A stretch of 64,000 nt of DNA from Actinoplanes xinjiangensis (GTDB lineage Bacteria > Actinomycetota > Actinomycetes > Mycobacteriales > Micromonosporaceae): assembly GCF_003148685.1 (NCBI RefSeq), contig NZ_QGGR01000005.1:434001-498000 (forward strand), written 5' to 3'. Below are positions 17,111 to 24,956 of this stretch, in pieces. Both the position numbers and the translations under genes were made by a program. The notes below the pieces were generated by a model that was given only the letters and a program-made list of their open reading frames with translations, searched no databases and was not told the origin of the DNA. The stretch's first letter is position 1. Each line of letters opens with the position of its first letter.

Positions 17111-17691
17111 CCGACGACGACGATCTGCGTGCCCGACTGCGGCGTGCCGACCCGGCCGCGTCGCTGGAGCCGGCGTCCCCCGCCCAGGTCGCGCATCTTG
17201 TGGAGGAAGCCATGTCCAGCAGCACGAAGAAGTGGGCGCTGCCCGTCGCCGCGGCCCTGGTGCTGATCGCCGGTGGAGCCGCGTGGGCGGTGACCAGGCC
17301 TTCCGCGCCGGAGCCGACACCGGCGGTCGCGGTCTCCTCGCTGCCGGCCAGGGTCGTCGAACTCACCACCACCGGGGTCCAGGCGAAGTGCCGGGAACCG
17401 CAGCCCGAGCAGCTCGCCTCCTCCGCCGACTTCGCTTTCGAGGGCACCGTGCTGATGATCGACAACGGCCGGGTCACCCTGACGGTGTCGCGCGTCTACC
17501 GCGGGGAGGCGGCCGACGAGGTGGCCGTCGCCCAGGCGGGGGACAGCTCCGAGACCATGCTCGGCAGCGGAAAGTTCGAGAAAGGCAGGAACTACCTGGT
17601 GTCCTCGGCCGACGGCAGCGTCCTGATCTGCGGATACAGCGGCGAGGCCGACGCGATCGGTTTGCGGGACCTTTACGAAGCGGCTTTCTGA
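17107..17691 (+). CDS. Membrane-anchored partner of the ECF sigma factor
   Basis: 194 residues, GTG start overlapping the sigma factor stop. About 38 cytoplasmic residues precede one membrane segment (KKWALPVAAALVLIAGGAA) and an extracytoplasmic domain of about 130 residues with Cys in KCREPQPEQ and LICGYSGEAD, which could form a disulphide. Gene order and topology suggest an anti-sigma factor or sensor, but I see no zinc anti-sigma motif (HxxxCxxC). The 3' end overlaps the convergent DUF3159 gene by 19 bp. Confidence 0.75.
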   Translation: MTDDDDLRARLRRADPAASLEPASPAQVAHLVEEAMSSSTKKWALPVAAALVLIAGGAAWAVTRPSAPEPTPAVAVSSLPARVVELTTTGVQAKCREPQPEQLASSADFAFEGTVLMIDNGRVTLTVSRVYRGEAADEVAVAQAGDSSETMLGSGKFEKGRNYLVSSADGSVLICGYSGEADAIGLRDLYEAAF

Positions 17692-18326
17692 ACCGGCTCC
17701 TCGACGACCGGGTGACGCAGGCCCGGGTGGTCCGCCGGCAGATTACGGCGGATCACCCACCAGCTCACCGCCAGGCATCCGGCGACCAGCGGACCGGACA
17801 GCACGACCCGGGCGGTGCCCAGGGCGGCCAGCTGTCCGGCCTGGTAGAGCGGCAGGAACACGGCCACCCGGATCACATACTGCACGACCCACACCCAGCT
17901 GCCCCGCGAATACGCCCGCAGCAGCGCGGGGTCACGCCGCCACCGGGTCCGCTGCCCCAGCACCGTGCCGACGACGATGCCGAGCAGCGGCCACCGGACG
18001 ACGATGCTGATGATCCAGGCGAGGGCACTGGCCGCGTTGCTGAGCAGCTGCAACAGGAAGAAATTCTCCGCCTTGCCGGTGTACAGGGCGATCAGGGCGG
18101 CCACGCAGACCACGAACAGGCCGATCAGTACGGCCCGCGGTTTATCCCCTTTACGTAGTCGCCAGACGGACAGCCCGATCGCGACGATCACGGCGGCACC
18201 GGCCCCGGCCCAGATCGACTCACCGAAGGCCAGCCAGCCGGCCACGAACCCGACAGCGGGCAGCGACGCGTCCACCGCGGCCCGCCGCCCGTTCAGCAAC
18301 TCCGCCAGCGATTCCGGCTGCGCCAT
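17673..18326 (-). CDS. DUF3159 family integral membrane protein
   Basis: About 217 residues starting MAQPESLAELLNGRR (ATG 18326; GTG 18332 also in frame). Several hydrophobic segments follow, including LPAVGFVAGWLAFGES, AVLIGLFVVCVAALIALYTG, WPLLGIVVGTVLGQ and WVWVVQYVIRVAVFLPLYQA, with charged loops such as RTRWRRDPALLRAYS. This matches the actinobacterial DUF3159 family, whose function is not established. An iron-box-like palindrome lies 17 bp upstream of the ATG. The 3' end overlaps the convergent sigma-partner gene. Confidence 0.8.
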   Translation of the reverse strand: MAQPESLAELLNGRRAAVDASLPAVGFVAGWLAFGESIWAGAGAAVIVAIGLSVWRLRKGDKPRAVLIGLFVVCVAALIALYTGKAENFFLLQLLSNAASALAWIISIVVRWPLLGIVVGTVLGQRTRWRRDPALLRAYSRGSWVWVVQYVIRVAVFLPLYQAGQLAALGTARVVLSGPLVAGCLAVSWWVIRRNLPADHPGLRHPVVEEPVQKAAS

Positions 18327-18342
18327 GTCCACCCGCCCCTTA

Positions 18343-18361
18343 TGAGGTTAGGGCAGCCTAA
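18343..18361 (-). promoter_or_regulatory. Iron-box-like (DtxR/IdeR-type) palindrome before the DUF3159 gene
   Basis: TGAGGTTAGGGCAGCCTAA matches 15 of 19 positions of the DtxR/IdeR consensus TTAGGTTAGGCTAACCTAA as I recall it, including the TTAGG and CCTAA arms. It begins 17 bp before the DUF3159 start codon, where a bound repressor would block transcription. The upstream MBL gene ends 50 bp away in the same direction, so the site controls only the DUF3159 gene if functional. Confidence 0.5.
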
Positions 18362-18410
18362 CCCGCGCTCCCGCCACCGTCGACGTCAGGTGCCCTCCTG
18401 TCCGGCCCGA

Positions 18411-19016
18411 CTAGAGCCGGGCCGCCTCCGCCTCGATCGTCGTGTCGTCGCCGTGGCCGGTGTGCACCACGGTCGACGGCGGCAGCGCGAACAACCGCTT
18501 ACGGATCGAGTCGACGATCAGATCGCCGTCCGAGTAGGACCGGCCGGTCGCACCCGGCCCGCCGTTGAACAGGGTGTCGCCGGTGAAGACCGCACCCAGC
18601 TCCGCCGAGTACAGGCAGACGGCGCCCGGCGCGTGACCCGGCGTGTGCAGCACCTCCAGGACCGAACCGCCGACCTCGATGCGGGCACCGTCGGCCAGAT
18701 CGATGTTCCACCACACGCCCGAGCCGTGGGTCAGCTCCCACAGCGGCCACTCCGCCGGGTGCAGCAGGATCGGCGCGCCGGTCCGGTCCCGCAGCGCAGG
18801 GGCGACCCGGACGTGGTCGTCGTGGGCGTGGGTGCAGACGATCGCCACCAGCCGGCGCCCGCCCACCACCGCGAGGATCGCGTCCGCGTCGTGCGGAGCG
18901 TCGATCACCACACATTCCTCGTCGTCGCCGACCACCCAGATGTTGTTGTCGACGTCGAAGGTCTGACCGTCCAGGCTGAAGGTGCCGGAGACGACACCAT
19001 GATCCACACGCAGCAT
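18411..19016 (-). CDS. Metallo-beta-lactamase-fold hydrolase (glyoxalase II-like)
   Basis: 201 residues. The metal-binding motif is THAHDDH, with further ligand candidates in LHTPGHAPGAV and FTGDTLF and a C-terminal His in VHTGHGDD. This is the full ligand set of a binuclear glyoxalase II-like MBL hydrolase, and the length fits. No signal peptide, so cytoplasmic. Likely a thioester hydrolase acting on hydroxyacyl-glutathione or a mycothiol equivalent, which is family inference. Divergent from the SigE-type sigma gene, with about 50 bp between starts. Confidence 0.88.
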   Translation of the reverse strand: MLRVDHGVVSGTFSLDGQTFDVDNNIWVVGDDEECVVIDAPHDADAILAVVGGRRLVAIVCTHAHDDHVRVAPALRDRTGAPILLHPAEWPLWELTHGSGVWWNIDLADGARIEVGGSVLEVLHTPGHAPGAVCLYSAELGAVFTGDTLFNGGPGATGRSYSDGDLIVDSIRKRLFALPPSTVVHTGHGDDTTIEAEAARL

Positions 19017-19065
19017 TCTCCGATTGTCCGCTAAGCACTTCGAGAAGCGGGAGCGTTACAGGGGC

Positions 19066-19635
19066 ATGGCAGCGAACCGTTTCCAACCTGGCATCGAATC
19101 CGATGGCGGGAGGTTGCCGGCATCCGAACTCCGGACCGGGCCGCACCACGGTGAGAACAGTTCGTTCGAGGAGTTCGTCGCGGCACGGCTGGGCGCGCTG
19201 CTGCGCTACGCGACCGTGCTGACCTGCGACCCGCATCAGGCCGACGACATCGTCGGCGAGGTGATGGTCCGGGTCTCCGCACGGTGGCGGCGGATCGCCG
19301 TGATGGACCAACCCGAGGCGTACGTCAAACGCATGGTCCTCAACGAGTTCCTGTCCCTGCGCCGCCGGTGGGGGCGGGTCGTCCCGATGTCGCACGAACA
19401 GCTGGACACCCGGGCCGGCGCCGTCGACCCGCTCACCGAACGGCAGGAACGCGACGAGCTGATCCGCCGGGTCGGTGCGCTGCCGGCCCGCCAGCGCGCG
19501 GTGATCGTGCTGCGCTACTTCGAGGGCCACACGTTCGACGAGATCGCCGAACTGATGGGAAGCCGGGCGTCGACCGTACGGGCACAGGCGTCGACCGCCC
19601 TGGCCAAGCTCCGACTGGAGGTCACCGTCCGATGA
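19066..19635 (+). CDS. SigE-family ECF sigma factor
   Basis: About 189 residues from ATG 19066; an earlier ATG at 19024 is in frame. FEEFVAARLGALLRYATVLTCD is the typical N-terminus of the actinobacterial SigE (SigE70) group. Region 2 is DDIVGEVMVRVSARW. Region 4 is LPARQRAVIVLRYFEGHTFDEIAELMG then SRASTVRAQASTALAKLR. The stop overlaps the next start by ATGA (19632). Confidence 0.9.
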   Translation: MAANRFQPGIESDGGRLPASELRTGPHHGENSSFEEFVAARLGALLRYATVLTCDPHQADDIVGEVMVRVSARWRRIAVMDQPEAYVKRMVLNEFLSLRRRWGRVVPMSHEQLDTRAGAVDPLTERQERDELIRRVGALPARQRAVIVLRYFEGHTFDEIAELMGSRASTVRAQASTALAKLRLEVTVR

Positions 19636-20663
19636 GAGACGAAGAGAAGCTGCGCGACGCGCTGTCCACGATCGCCGGCCGGGCACCCGACCCGGGGCCG
19701 GTGGCGGCCGGGATCACGGCGCGGACCCGGGCCCACCGGCAGCGCCGGGGACTGCTGGTGGCGTCCGCGGCCGCGGTCAGCGGAGTGGGCGTGGCGGTGG
19801 CGGCCTGGCCGCGTACCCCCGCGCCGGTTCCCGCCCCGCAACCCGGCGTCCCGGCCGTCAGCGGTCCGCCGGCCGGCACCCGCGCCCCGATCGGCTACCG
19901 GCCGGCCTGGTTGCCCGCCGGATTCGCCGAGGTCAGCCGGATCGGCTCGGTGCCCGGCAGCGGCCCGGTGTCGCAGACCCGCTCCTGGCGGCGGGGCACC
20001 GGCCCGGACGACCAGATCCACCTGTTCCTGCTCCCCCGGTCGGCGTTCGACCCGGCCGGGTTCGACGCCGTCACCCTGGGCGGCCGCCGGGCGTGGGCGG
20101 CACCCGGCCCCGGCAAGGTCTGGGTCGAGGTGGACGACGGCCTGATGCTCAGCGTGTCGGTGGGCCGGTCGGACCGTACCGGGCAGGTGGCACGCCGGGT
20201 GGCGGCCTCGATCGAACCGGACCCGGGCGCGGTGGTGGCGGTGTCGCTGGCGTTCGGCTGGGTGCCGGACCGGTTCACCGGGACGGTGAGCGCCGGGCAG
20301 AGCGGCACGGCGGACCGCGCCGGCGAGATGCTCCGGCGCAACGGGAAGGACGGCGGGCGGGTCGCCGTCGAGGCGGAACTCGTCTGGGAGGTCTCCACGG
20401 CCAAGGGCGAACCGGTCACGCTGCGCGGCCTTCCCGGCGCGCTGTACCCGGGCGACCCGGACCGGGGCTGCCCCGACCTGCCCGCGGCCCACGTCACCTG
20501 CGGCGGGCTGCCGCCGTTCGCACGGGTCGAGGTGCAACCGGGCCGCCTGCTGCGGGTGACGATCGGACCGGGGTACGAGGTGGCCCGCGCCGAACTGACC
20601 CGGATCATCGAAGAGATCACCCTAGGCGCGGCGCCGGACACCTCCTGGCTGCCCCCGCGCTGA
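19632..20663 (+). CDS. Membrane protein coupled to SigE-type sigma factor
   Basis: 343 residues, ATGA overlap with the sigma gene. A cytoplasmic N-terminus of about 38 residues is followed by one membrane segment (GLLVASAAAVSGVGVAVAAW), a Pro-rich stalk and an extracytoplasmic domain. The segments YRPAWLPAGF and GGRRAWAA resemble the sigma partners at 25700 and 27147. Cys residues in DRGCPDLP and HVTCGG are close together and may form a disulphide. Probably the regulatory partner of the preceding sigma factor; no zinc anti-sigma signature is present. Confidence 0.75.
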   Translation: MRDEEKLRDALSTIAGRAPDPGPVAAGITARTRAHRQRRGLLVASAAAVSGVGVAVAAWPRTPAPVPAPQPGVPAVSGPPAGTRAPIGYRPAWLPAGFAEVSRIGSVPGSGPVSQTRSWRRGTGPDDQIHLFLLPRSAFDPAGFDAVTLGGRRAWAAPGPGKVWVEVDDGLMLSVSVGRSDRTGQVARRVAASIEPDPGAVVAVSLAFGWVPDRFTGTVSAGQSGTADRAGEMLRRNGKDGGRVAVEAELVWEVSTAKGEPVTLRGLPGALYPGDPDRGCPDLPAAHVTCGGLPPFARVEVQPGRLLRVTIGPGYEVARAELTRIIEEITLGAAPDTSWLPPR

Positions 20664-21134
20664 TCAGTCGTCGTTCCGGACCCGCAGCCGGGGCGTTCCC
20701 CGGTCGCAGCCGGTCAGCTCGACCCTGACCCGGTCCCGTCCGCGGACCGACCGGAACTCACCCTCGTCGTCGTCCTGCTCGTGCACCTCGAACCCCTGGG
20801 CCGGCGACAGGGACAGGATCCGCCCGCACTCGGCGACCACGGTCCCGCCCGCCGTCGGGAAGGAACGGGCGGTGTTCCCCGCCGGCTGCGGGGACGGCTC
20901 CCCCGACGGGGTGGCCGAGGGTCCCACCGACGTCTGCGACGGTTCCGCGGACGTCTCCGCCAAGGCCCGCCGCACCTCGTCCTCACTGACCGGGGCACCC
21001 TGCCGCGACGTCAGCAGCCCCGACCCCACCAGGCCGATCCCGACCACACCGACCATCACCGCGAGGAACGCCGCGACGATCCAGCCGAGAGCGATGACCA
21101 GGGGTAGCCGGCCCAGCCGGTCGATGAGTCGCAC
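20664..21134 (-). CDS. Single-pass membrane protein of unknown function
   Basis: 156 residues. One long N-terminal hydrophobic segment (LPLVIALGWIVAAFLAVMVG and onwards, residues 9-42), a Ser/Pro/Thr-rich linker, then a small acidic extracytoplasmic domain with two Cys (VAECGRIL and LTGCDRGT). I do not recognise the family. Its stop abuts the stop of the preceding convergent gene without a gap. It diverges from the OmpR-type regulator across about 100 bp that carry phased TAAG repeats, so it may be a target of that system. Confidence 0.7.
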   Translation of the reverse strand: MRLIDRLGRLPLVIALGWIVAAFLAVMVGVVGIGLVGSGLLTSRQGAPVSEDEVRRALAETSAEPSQTSVGPSATPSGEPSPQPAGNTARSFPTAGGTVVAECGRILSLSPAQGFEVHEQDDDEGEFRSVRGRDRVRVELTGCDRGTPRLRVRNDD

Positions 21135-21158
21135 CCGGCCACTATCCGTCGCCGGACA

Positions 21159-21196
21159 CTAAGCCGGGCACCGGACACCGCTAAGGGAAGGTTAAG
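21159..21196. promoter_or_regulatory. Three TAAG direct repeats in 11-bp phase between divergent starts
   Basis: CTAAG at 21159, CTAAG at 21181 and TTAAG at 21192 are spaced 22 and 11 bp, that is on one face of the helix. Direct repeats at 11-bp spacing are the usual binding layout of OmpR/PhoB-family regulators. The site lies between the minus-strand membrane protein (start 21134) and the OmpR-type regulator (start 21236), so autoregulation is the natural reading. A similar TTAAG/CTAAC pair lies before the PepSY gene. Confidence 0.45.
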
Positions 21197-21235
21197 AACG
21201 GCCATTCCGTCGTGCCCGGCGGTTACCGTGCAGCC

Positions 21236-21919
21236 GTGGCGAGACTCCTGCTCATCGAGGACGACCCGGCGATCCGGACCACCCTGCTGCGTTCCCTGCG
21301 GGAGCGCGGGCACGCGGTGGCGGCGGCCGCCGCGGCCATGGAGGGGCTGCAGACCGCCCTCGCCGAGCGGCCCGACCTGATCGTGCTCGACCTGGGCCTG
21401 CCCGACCTCGACGGGCGGGAGCTGCTGCGCATGCTGCGCGCGGTCAGCCGCATCCCGGTGATCGTGGCGACCGCCCGCGACGAGGAGACCGAGATGGTCC
21501 GCCTCCTCGACGCCGGCGCCGACGACTACGTGGTGAAACCGTTCACCGCCGCCCAACTCGACGCGCGGGTCCGGGCGGTGCTGCGGCGCGGCTCCGGCGC
21601 CCCCGGGACCGCCCCGGTCCTGGAGGTGGGCGGTCTCCGCATCGACCAGTCGGCCCGCACCGTCACGCTGGACGGGGCGGGTGTCGAGCTGACCCCCCGC
21701 GAGTTCGATCTCCTGCATCATCTGGCGCTGCGGGCCGGGCAGGTGGTCACCAAACGGGAACTGCTCAGCGAGGTGTGGCAGGTGCCGTACGGCGGTGCGG
21801 ACAAGACTGTCGACGTGCACCTGTCCTGGCTGCGCCGCAAACTCGGCGAGACCGCCCAGGAGCCGCGCTACCTGCACACCGTCCGCGGTGTCGGGGTCAA
21901 ACTCAGCGGGCCGGCGTGA
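21236..21919 (+). CDS. OmpR-family response regulator
   Basis: 227 residues from GTG 21236; ATG is not available near the conserved ARLLLIEDDPAIR, and an earlier start at 21212 would add eight residues. Receiver: LIEDD acidic pair, phosphoacceptor Asp in LIVLDLGLPDLDG, Thr in VATARD and Lys in YVVKPF. The winged-helix output (from about 125) has LTPREFDLLHHLALRAGQVVTK, and VDVHLSWLRRKLGE is the recognition helix. GTGA overlap with the kinase gene. Confidence 0.93.
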   Translation: MARLLLIEDDPAIRTTLLRSLRERGHAVAAAAAAMEGLQTALAERPDLIVLDLGLPDLDGRELLRMLRAVSRIPVIVATARDEETEMVRLLDAGADDYVVKPFTAAQLDARVRAVLRRGSGAPGTAPVLEVGGLRIDQSARTVTLDGAGVELTPREFDLLHHLALRAGQVVTKRELLSEVWQVPYGGADKTVDVHLSWLRRKLGETAQEPRYLHTVRGVGVKLSGPA

Positions 21920-23355
21920 GAACCCGGCTGACGCTGCTGGTCGCGGCGACCACGGTGCTCGTGCTGCTGGCCTTCCTGGTGCCGCTGGCCGTGCTGGTCC
22001 GGCAGGTCGCCCAGGACCGGGCGCTGAGCCGGGCCGACGACGTGGTGCAGTCGATCGTCCCGCTGGCCGCCACCGGCGACACCACCGCGCTGCGGCTCAC
22101 CGTCGAGGCGCAGACCGTCCCGGTCACCGTCTTCCTGCCGGACGGCGGCGTCCTCGGCACCCCGGCGGCACCCACCCCGGCGGTACACCTCGCCGCCGCC
22201 CGGCACGGCGCGCTGACCGTCACCACCGCCGCGGGCCAGGAACTGGTGGTACCCGTCGTCGGCGCCGGCGGTGCCACCGTCGTGATCCGCACCCTGGTCA
22301 CCGACGCCGAACTCACCCGCGGCGTCACCCGCGCCTGGGCCACCCTCGCCGGTCTCGGCGTCACGCTCGTACTGCTCGGCCTGTTCGTCGCCGACCGCCT
22401 GGCCCGTACCATCACGCGCCCGATCAGCGAACTCTCCGCCGTCTCGCACCGGCTCGCCCGCGCCGAACTGACCGCCCGCGCCGACCCCTCCGGGCCCCCC
22501 GAGCTACGCGAGGTCGCCGGCGCCCTCAACCACCTGGCCGGCCGCATCCAGGACCTGCTCGCCGCCGAACGCGAACGTGTCGCCGACCTCTCACACCGCC
22601 TCCGCACCCCGTTGACCGCCCTGCGCCTGGAAGCCGAAGCCCTCCGCGACCCGGACGAGGCGGCCCGGGTCGCGGCCGCCGCCGACCAACTGGCCCGCGC
22701 GGTCACCGTCGTCATCGAACAGACCCGCCAGGCCGGCGCCCCCACTCCCACCGCCCCCGCCGGCTGCGACGCGACCACGGTGGTCGCGGCCCGCGTCGCC
22801 TTCTGGGCGGTCCTCGCCGAAGACACCGGCCGCCCCCTGCTCCAGCAACTGCCCCCGGGACCGGCGCCGGTCGCCGTCGCCGCCGACGACCTGGCGGCGG
22901 CCCTGGACGCCCTGCTCGGCAACGTGTTCGCCCACACCCCGGACGGCACGGCCCTCTCGGTGACCCTCACCGCCCATCCGGCCGGAGGCGCAACCCTGAC
23001 CGTCGCCGACGACGGTCCCGGCTTCCCCGCCCCTGCGCCACCCCCTTCCTCCCCATCCCCTTCCGCGCCGTCCCCATCCCCTTCCGCGCCCTCCACCCCC
23101 TCGGCGCCGTCCGTTTCATCTGCTCCCTCGACGCTCGTCCCCTCATCGGCGCCCTCGGCGTCCTCCCGGCTCTCGGCGTCGTCCGCCTCGCTTACCGGAG
23201 GCGTCGCGCAGCGCGGCGCCTCCGGCGGCGGTTCGACCGGCCTGGGCTTGGACATCGCTCGCCAGGTGGCGAGCTCTTTCGAGATCAGTCCGCCGGGATC
23301 CGGCGGTGCGGTCGTCCGCCTGGAGCTTTCCGGTACGGAGAAACCGCCCAACTGA
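21916..23355 (+). CDS. Membrane sensor histidine kinase with HAMP and a low-complexity ATP-lid insert
   Basis: 479 residues, GTG 21916 overlapping the regulator stop. Membrane segment 1 near residues 7-28, an extracytoplasmic region of about 100 residues, membrane segment 2 near 135-155, then a HAMP domain (ADRLARTITRPISELS). The HisKA phosphoacceptor is in VADLSHRLRTPLTALR. The ATPase has LLGNVFAHTPDG (N box), DDGPGF (G1) and GSTGLGLDIARQV (G2). Between G1 and G2, about residues 370-435, a Ser/Pro/Ala-rich insert replaces the short normal ATP lid. It contains a 21-bp direct repeat at 23050-23090. CutS-like or PhoR-like role cannot be decided. Confidence 0.92.
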   Translation: MRTRLTLLVAATTVLVLLAFLVPLAVLVRQVAQDRALSRADDVVQSIVPLAATGDTTALRLTVEAQTVPVTVFLPDGGVLGTPAAPTPAVHLAAARHGALTVTTAAGQELVVPVVGAGGATVVIRTLVTDAELTRGVTRAWATLAGLGVTLVLLGLFVADRLARTITRPISELSAVSHRLARAELTARADPSGPPELREVAGALNHLAGRIQDLLAAERERVADLSHRLRTPLTALRLEAEALRDPDEAARVAAAADQLARAVTVVIEQTRQAGAPTPTAPAGCDATTVVAARVAFWAVLAEDTGRPLLQQLPPGPAPVAVAADDLAAALDALLGNVFAHTPDGTALSVTLTAHPAGGATLTVADDGPGFPAPAPPPSSPSPSAPSPSPSAPSTPSAPSVSSAPSTLVPSSAPSASSRLSASSASLTGGVAQRGASGGGSTGLGLDIARQVASSFEISPPGSGGAVVRLELSGTEKPPN

Positions 23356-23392
23356 CCGCCTGGACCGCGATCTGGTCGCACCCGCTGGAGTC

Positions 23393-23455
23393 GGTGCTGC
23401 CGCTCGAGCTGGTATTGGGTGCTGCCGGTCGACCTGGTAGCCGGTGCTGCCGACC
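23393..23455. repeat. 25-bp tandem repeat, about 2.5 copies
   Basis: GGTGCTGCCG recurs at 23393, 23418 and 23443, exactly 25 bp apart, with the intervening (C/G)TCGA(C/G)CTGGTA shared by the first two units. It lies just after the kinase stop codon. Confidence 0.85.
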
Positions 23456-23722
23456 GGGGTCGCCGATGACGCCGCTGAACTAACTCGAACTGCACAAAGC
23501 CGCAGGTAGGCGGGCACGGGCCCGTTCTCAACGGATTTCGTTCCTGCGTGTGGCGGGCCGGTGCGAGCGACGGCGAACTGCACCTGTGGCGTCTACCGCC
23601 CGCGGAGGGACGACCCGGCGCCGGTCTCAGCGGCACCGCCCGGGGGCGAATGGTCTGCGAGCGACGACCGGATCACACAAAACGCTTGTGTGGGCTGCTG
23701 TCGTCGCCATGACCCGGCTGAA

Positions 23723-23748
23723 CGCACACGATCCCCGGATTGTGTGCG
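23723..23748. promoter_or_regulatory. 26-bp palindrome, with two related inverted repeats nearby
   Basis: CGCACACGATCC and GGATTGTGTGCG face each other around two bases with one mismatch (23723-23748). Nearby are CACACAA-N5-TTGTGTG (23674-23692) and CAGCGA-N6-TCGCTG, whose centre is TTGTGT (23785-23802). The shared TTGTGTG word suggests a cluster of sites for one protein, but no neighbouring regulator is obvious. Confidence 0.35.
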
Positions 23749-24238
23749 CCGGTGCGTGCCATGACGTATGGCCGAGCCCACGTTCAGCGATTGTGTTCGC
23801 TGACCAGCGTCGCCAACGGCCCCACCACTCGACCCTCGGGAGTTCGATCACCCCGGCCGAGATGGTCGGCGCTGCGGGAGCGGCAGCACGGCGGGAGGGT
23901 CATCACAGCGAGGGGGGACAACACGACGGGAAGGACGGAAGACTGGGGTACGCGGCTGGCATCACTGGCGCGGCGGCACGGCTCGCACGGTAGCGCCGCT
24001 CGCACGGCATCACCGCTGGCACGCGGGCATGGCGGGCACTGCGGGACCGCTTGCACGGGCGGCCCCGGTGGCACGGCCGGCACCGCGCACGGCAAGTACT
24101 GCTGGCACGGCAGACAGAGATTGTTCGTTAGCCACCGAATCGCCGCCAGGCCCGGACGGGCTGTTGCCGGGAGGCCCGCAACCAGCGAACCCGGCCTCGC
24201 GAGAGCGGAGCCGGATCAGTCCAGCCGGTTAACGGGAA

Positions 24239-24850
24239 TCAGTCGTCGTCGCCCCCGCGGCGGCCGCCATTGTCATCGCCGCCGCGGCCGCGGTCGTCGC
24301 TACTGTGGCCACGGTCGTTGCGGTCGTGGGAGCCGTCGGTGCGGTGGCGGGTCACCTGGCCGGTGGCGGCGTCGACGTCGATGTCGTGCTCGACGCCGTT
24401 GACGATCACGTCGACGTCCCAGACGAGGCGCCCGTGCTCGGTCTCCCGTTCGATCGACGCGACCCGCCCGCCGCCGGCGGCCCGGACCGCGATCGCCGTC
24501 GCCTGCTCCGCCGTGACAGCCATCGCGCCTCCCGATGCCGAGGACGGACCCGGGCTCATCGAGTCGTCAGAACTCGACGGCGACGGGCCGACCGACGAGG
24601 ACGAGTCGTCAGCCGAGGAAGGCGACGAGGAAGGCGACGAGGAAGGCGACGAGGACAGAGACGCCGAGGGCGAGAGGGAAGGCGACGACGACAAAGACGA
24701 CGAGGGGCTCGGGTGGGACCGGCTCACGGAGGCCGCCGCCGGGCCGTTGTCGTCGGAACCGCCGTCAGCGAGTGCCGCACCACCGAATCCCAGCGCCGCC
24801 AGCAGTCCGGCCGTCAGCATCACCGCGGCGATGTTCTTCTTGACCTTCAT
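24239..24850 (-). CDS. Secreted PepSY-domain protein with Ser-rich linker
   Basis: 203 residues from ATG 24850, preceded by GGGGGAGA as RBS. Signal peptide or membrane anchor KKNIAAVMLTAGLLAALGFGG then ALADG. Residues about 30-100 are a Ser/Pro/Asp low-complexity linker encoded partly by 12-bp repeats (24610-24660). A PepSY domain follows (VTAEQATAIAVRAAGGG, VWDVDVIVNGVEHDIDVDAATGQV), ending in an Asp/Arg/Gly-rich tail. PepSY proteins are often encoded beside two-component systems and may modulate them; the OmpR/kinase pair lies 0.9 kb away and similar phased repeats precede both. Confidence 0.85.
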   Translation of the reverse strand: MKVKKNIAAVMLTAGLLAALGFGGAALADGGSDDNGPAAASVSRSHPSPSSSLSSSPSLSPSASLSSSPSSSPSSSPSSADDSSSSVGPSPSSSDDSMSPGPSSASGGAMAVTAEQATAIAVRAAGGGRVASIERETEHGRLVWDVDVIVNGVEHDIDVDAATGQVTRHRTDGSHDRNDRGHSSDDRGRGGDDNGGRRGGDDD

Positions 24851-24940
24851 CGTTCTCCCCCTCGGGTGGTTTCTCTCGTCCGGCGTTCCGGACAGGGAGA
24901 ACCATCGCGGAAAGATCACTATGGGCACGCTGTGCGAACG

Positions 24941-24956
24941 TTAAGGCCCCGCTAAC
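24941..24956. promoter_or_regulatory. TTAAG/CTAAC pair at 11-bp spacing before the PepSY gene
   Basis: TTAAG at 24941 and CTAAC at 24952 are 11 bp apart, about 90 bp upstream of the PepSY start. The spacing and sequence resemble the triple repeat at 21159-21196 before the OmpR-type regulator, suggesting a common regulator. Confidence 0.35.

Larger units (their letters stand above)
23356..24238. other. 883-bp gene-free region with short repeats and TTGTGTG palindromes
   Basis: No open frame here has convincing coding character; those present are rich in Arg and Cys and lack family motifs. The region holds a 25-bp tandem repeat (2.5 copies, 23393-23455), three inverted repeats built on TTGTGTG or similar between 23674 and 23802, and many imperfect copies of a CGCTNGCACGG-like word between about 23970 and 24110. 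It separates the kinase from the convergent PepSY gene. A non-coding RNA cannot be excluded. Confidence 0.5.

Noticed and set aside
23740..24402. Plus-strand open frame in the gene-free region
   Set aside because: Cys/Arg/His/Gly-rich product without motifs, and it runs into the antisense of the PepSY gene.
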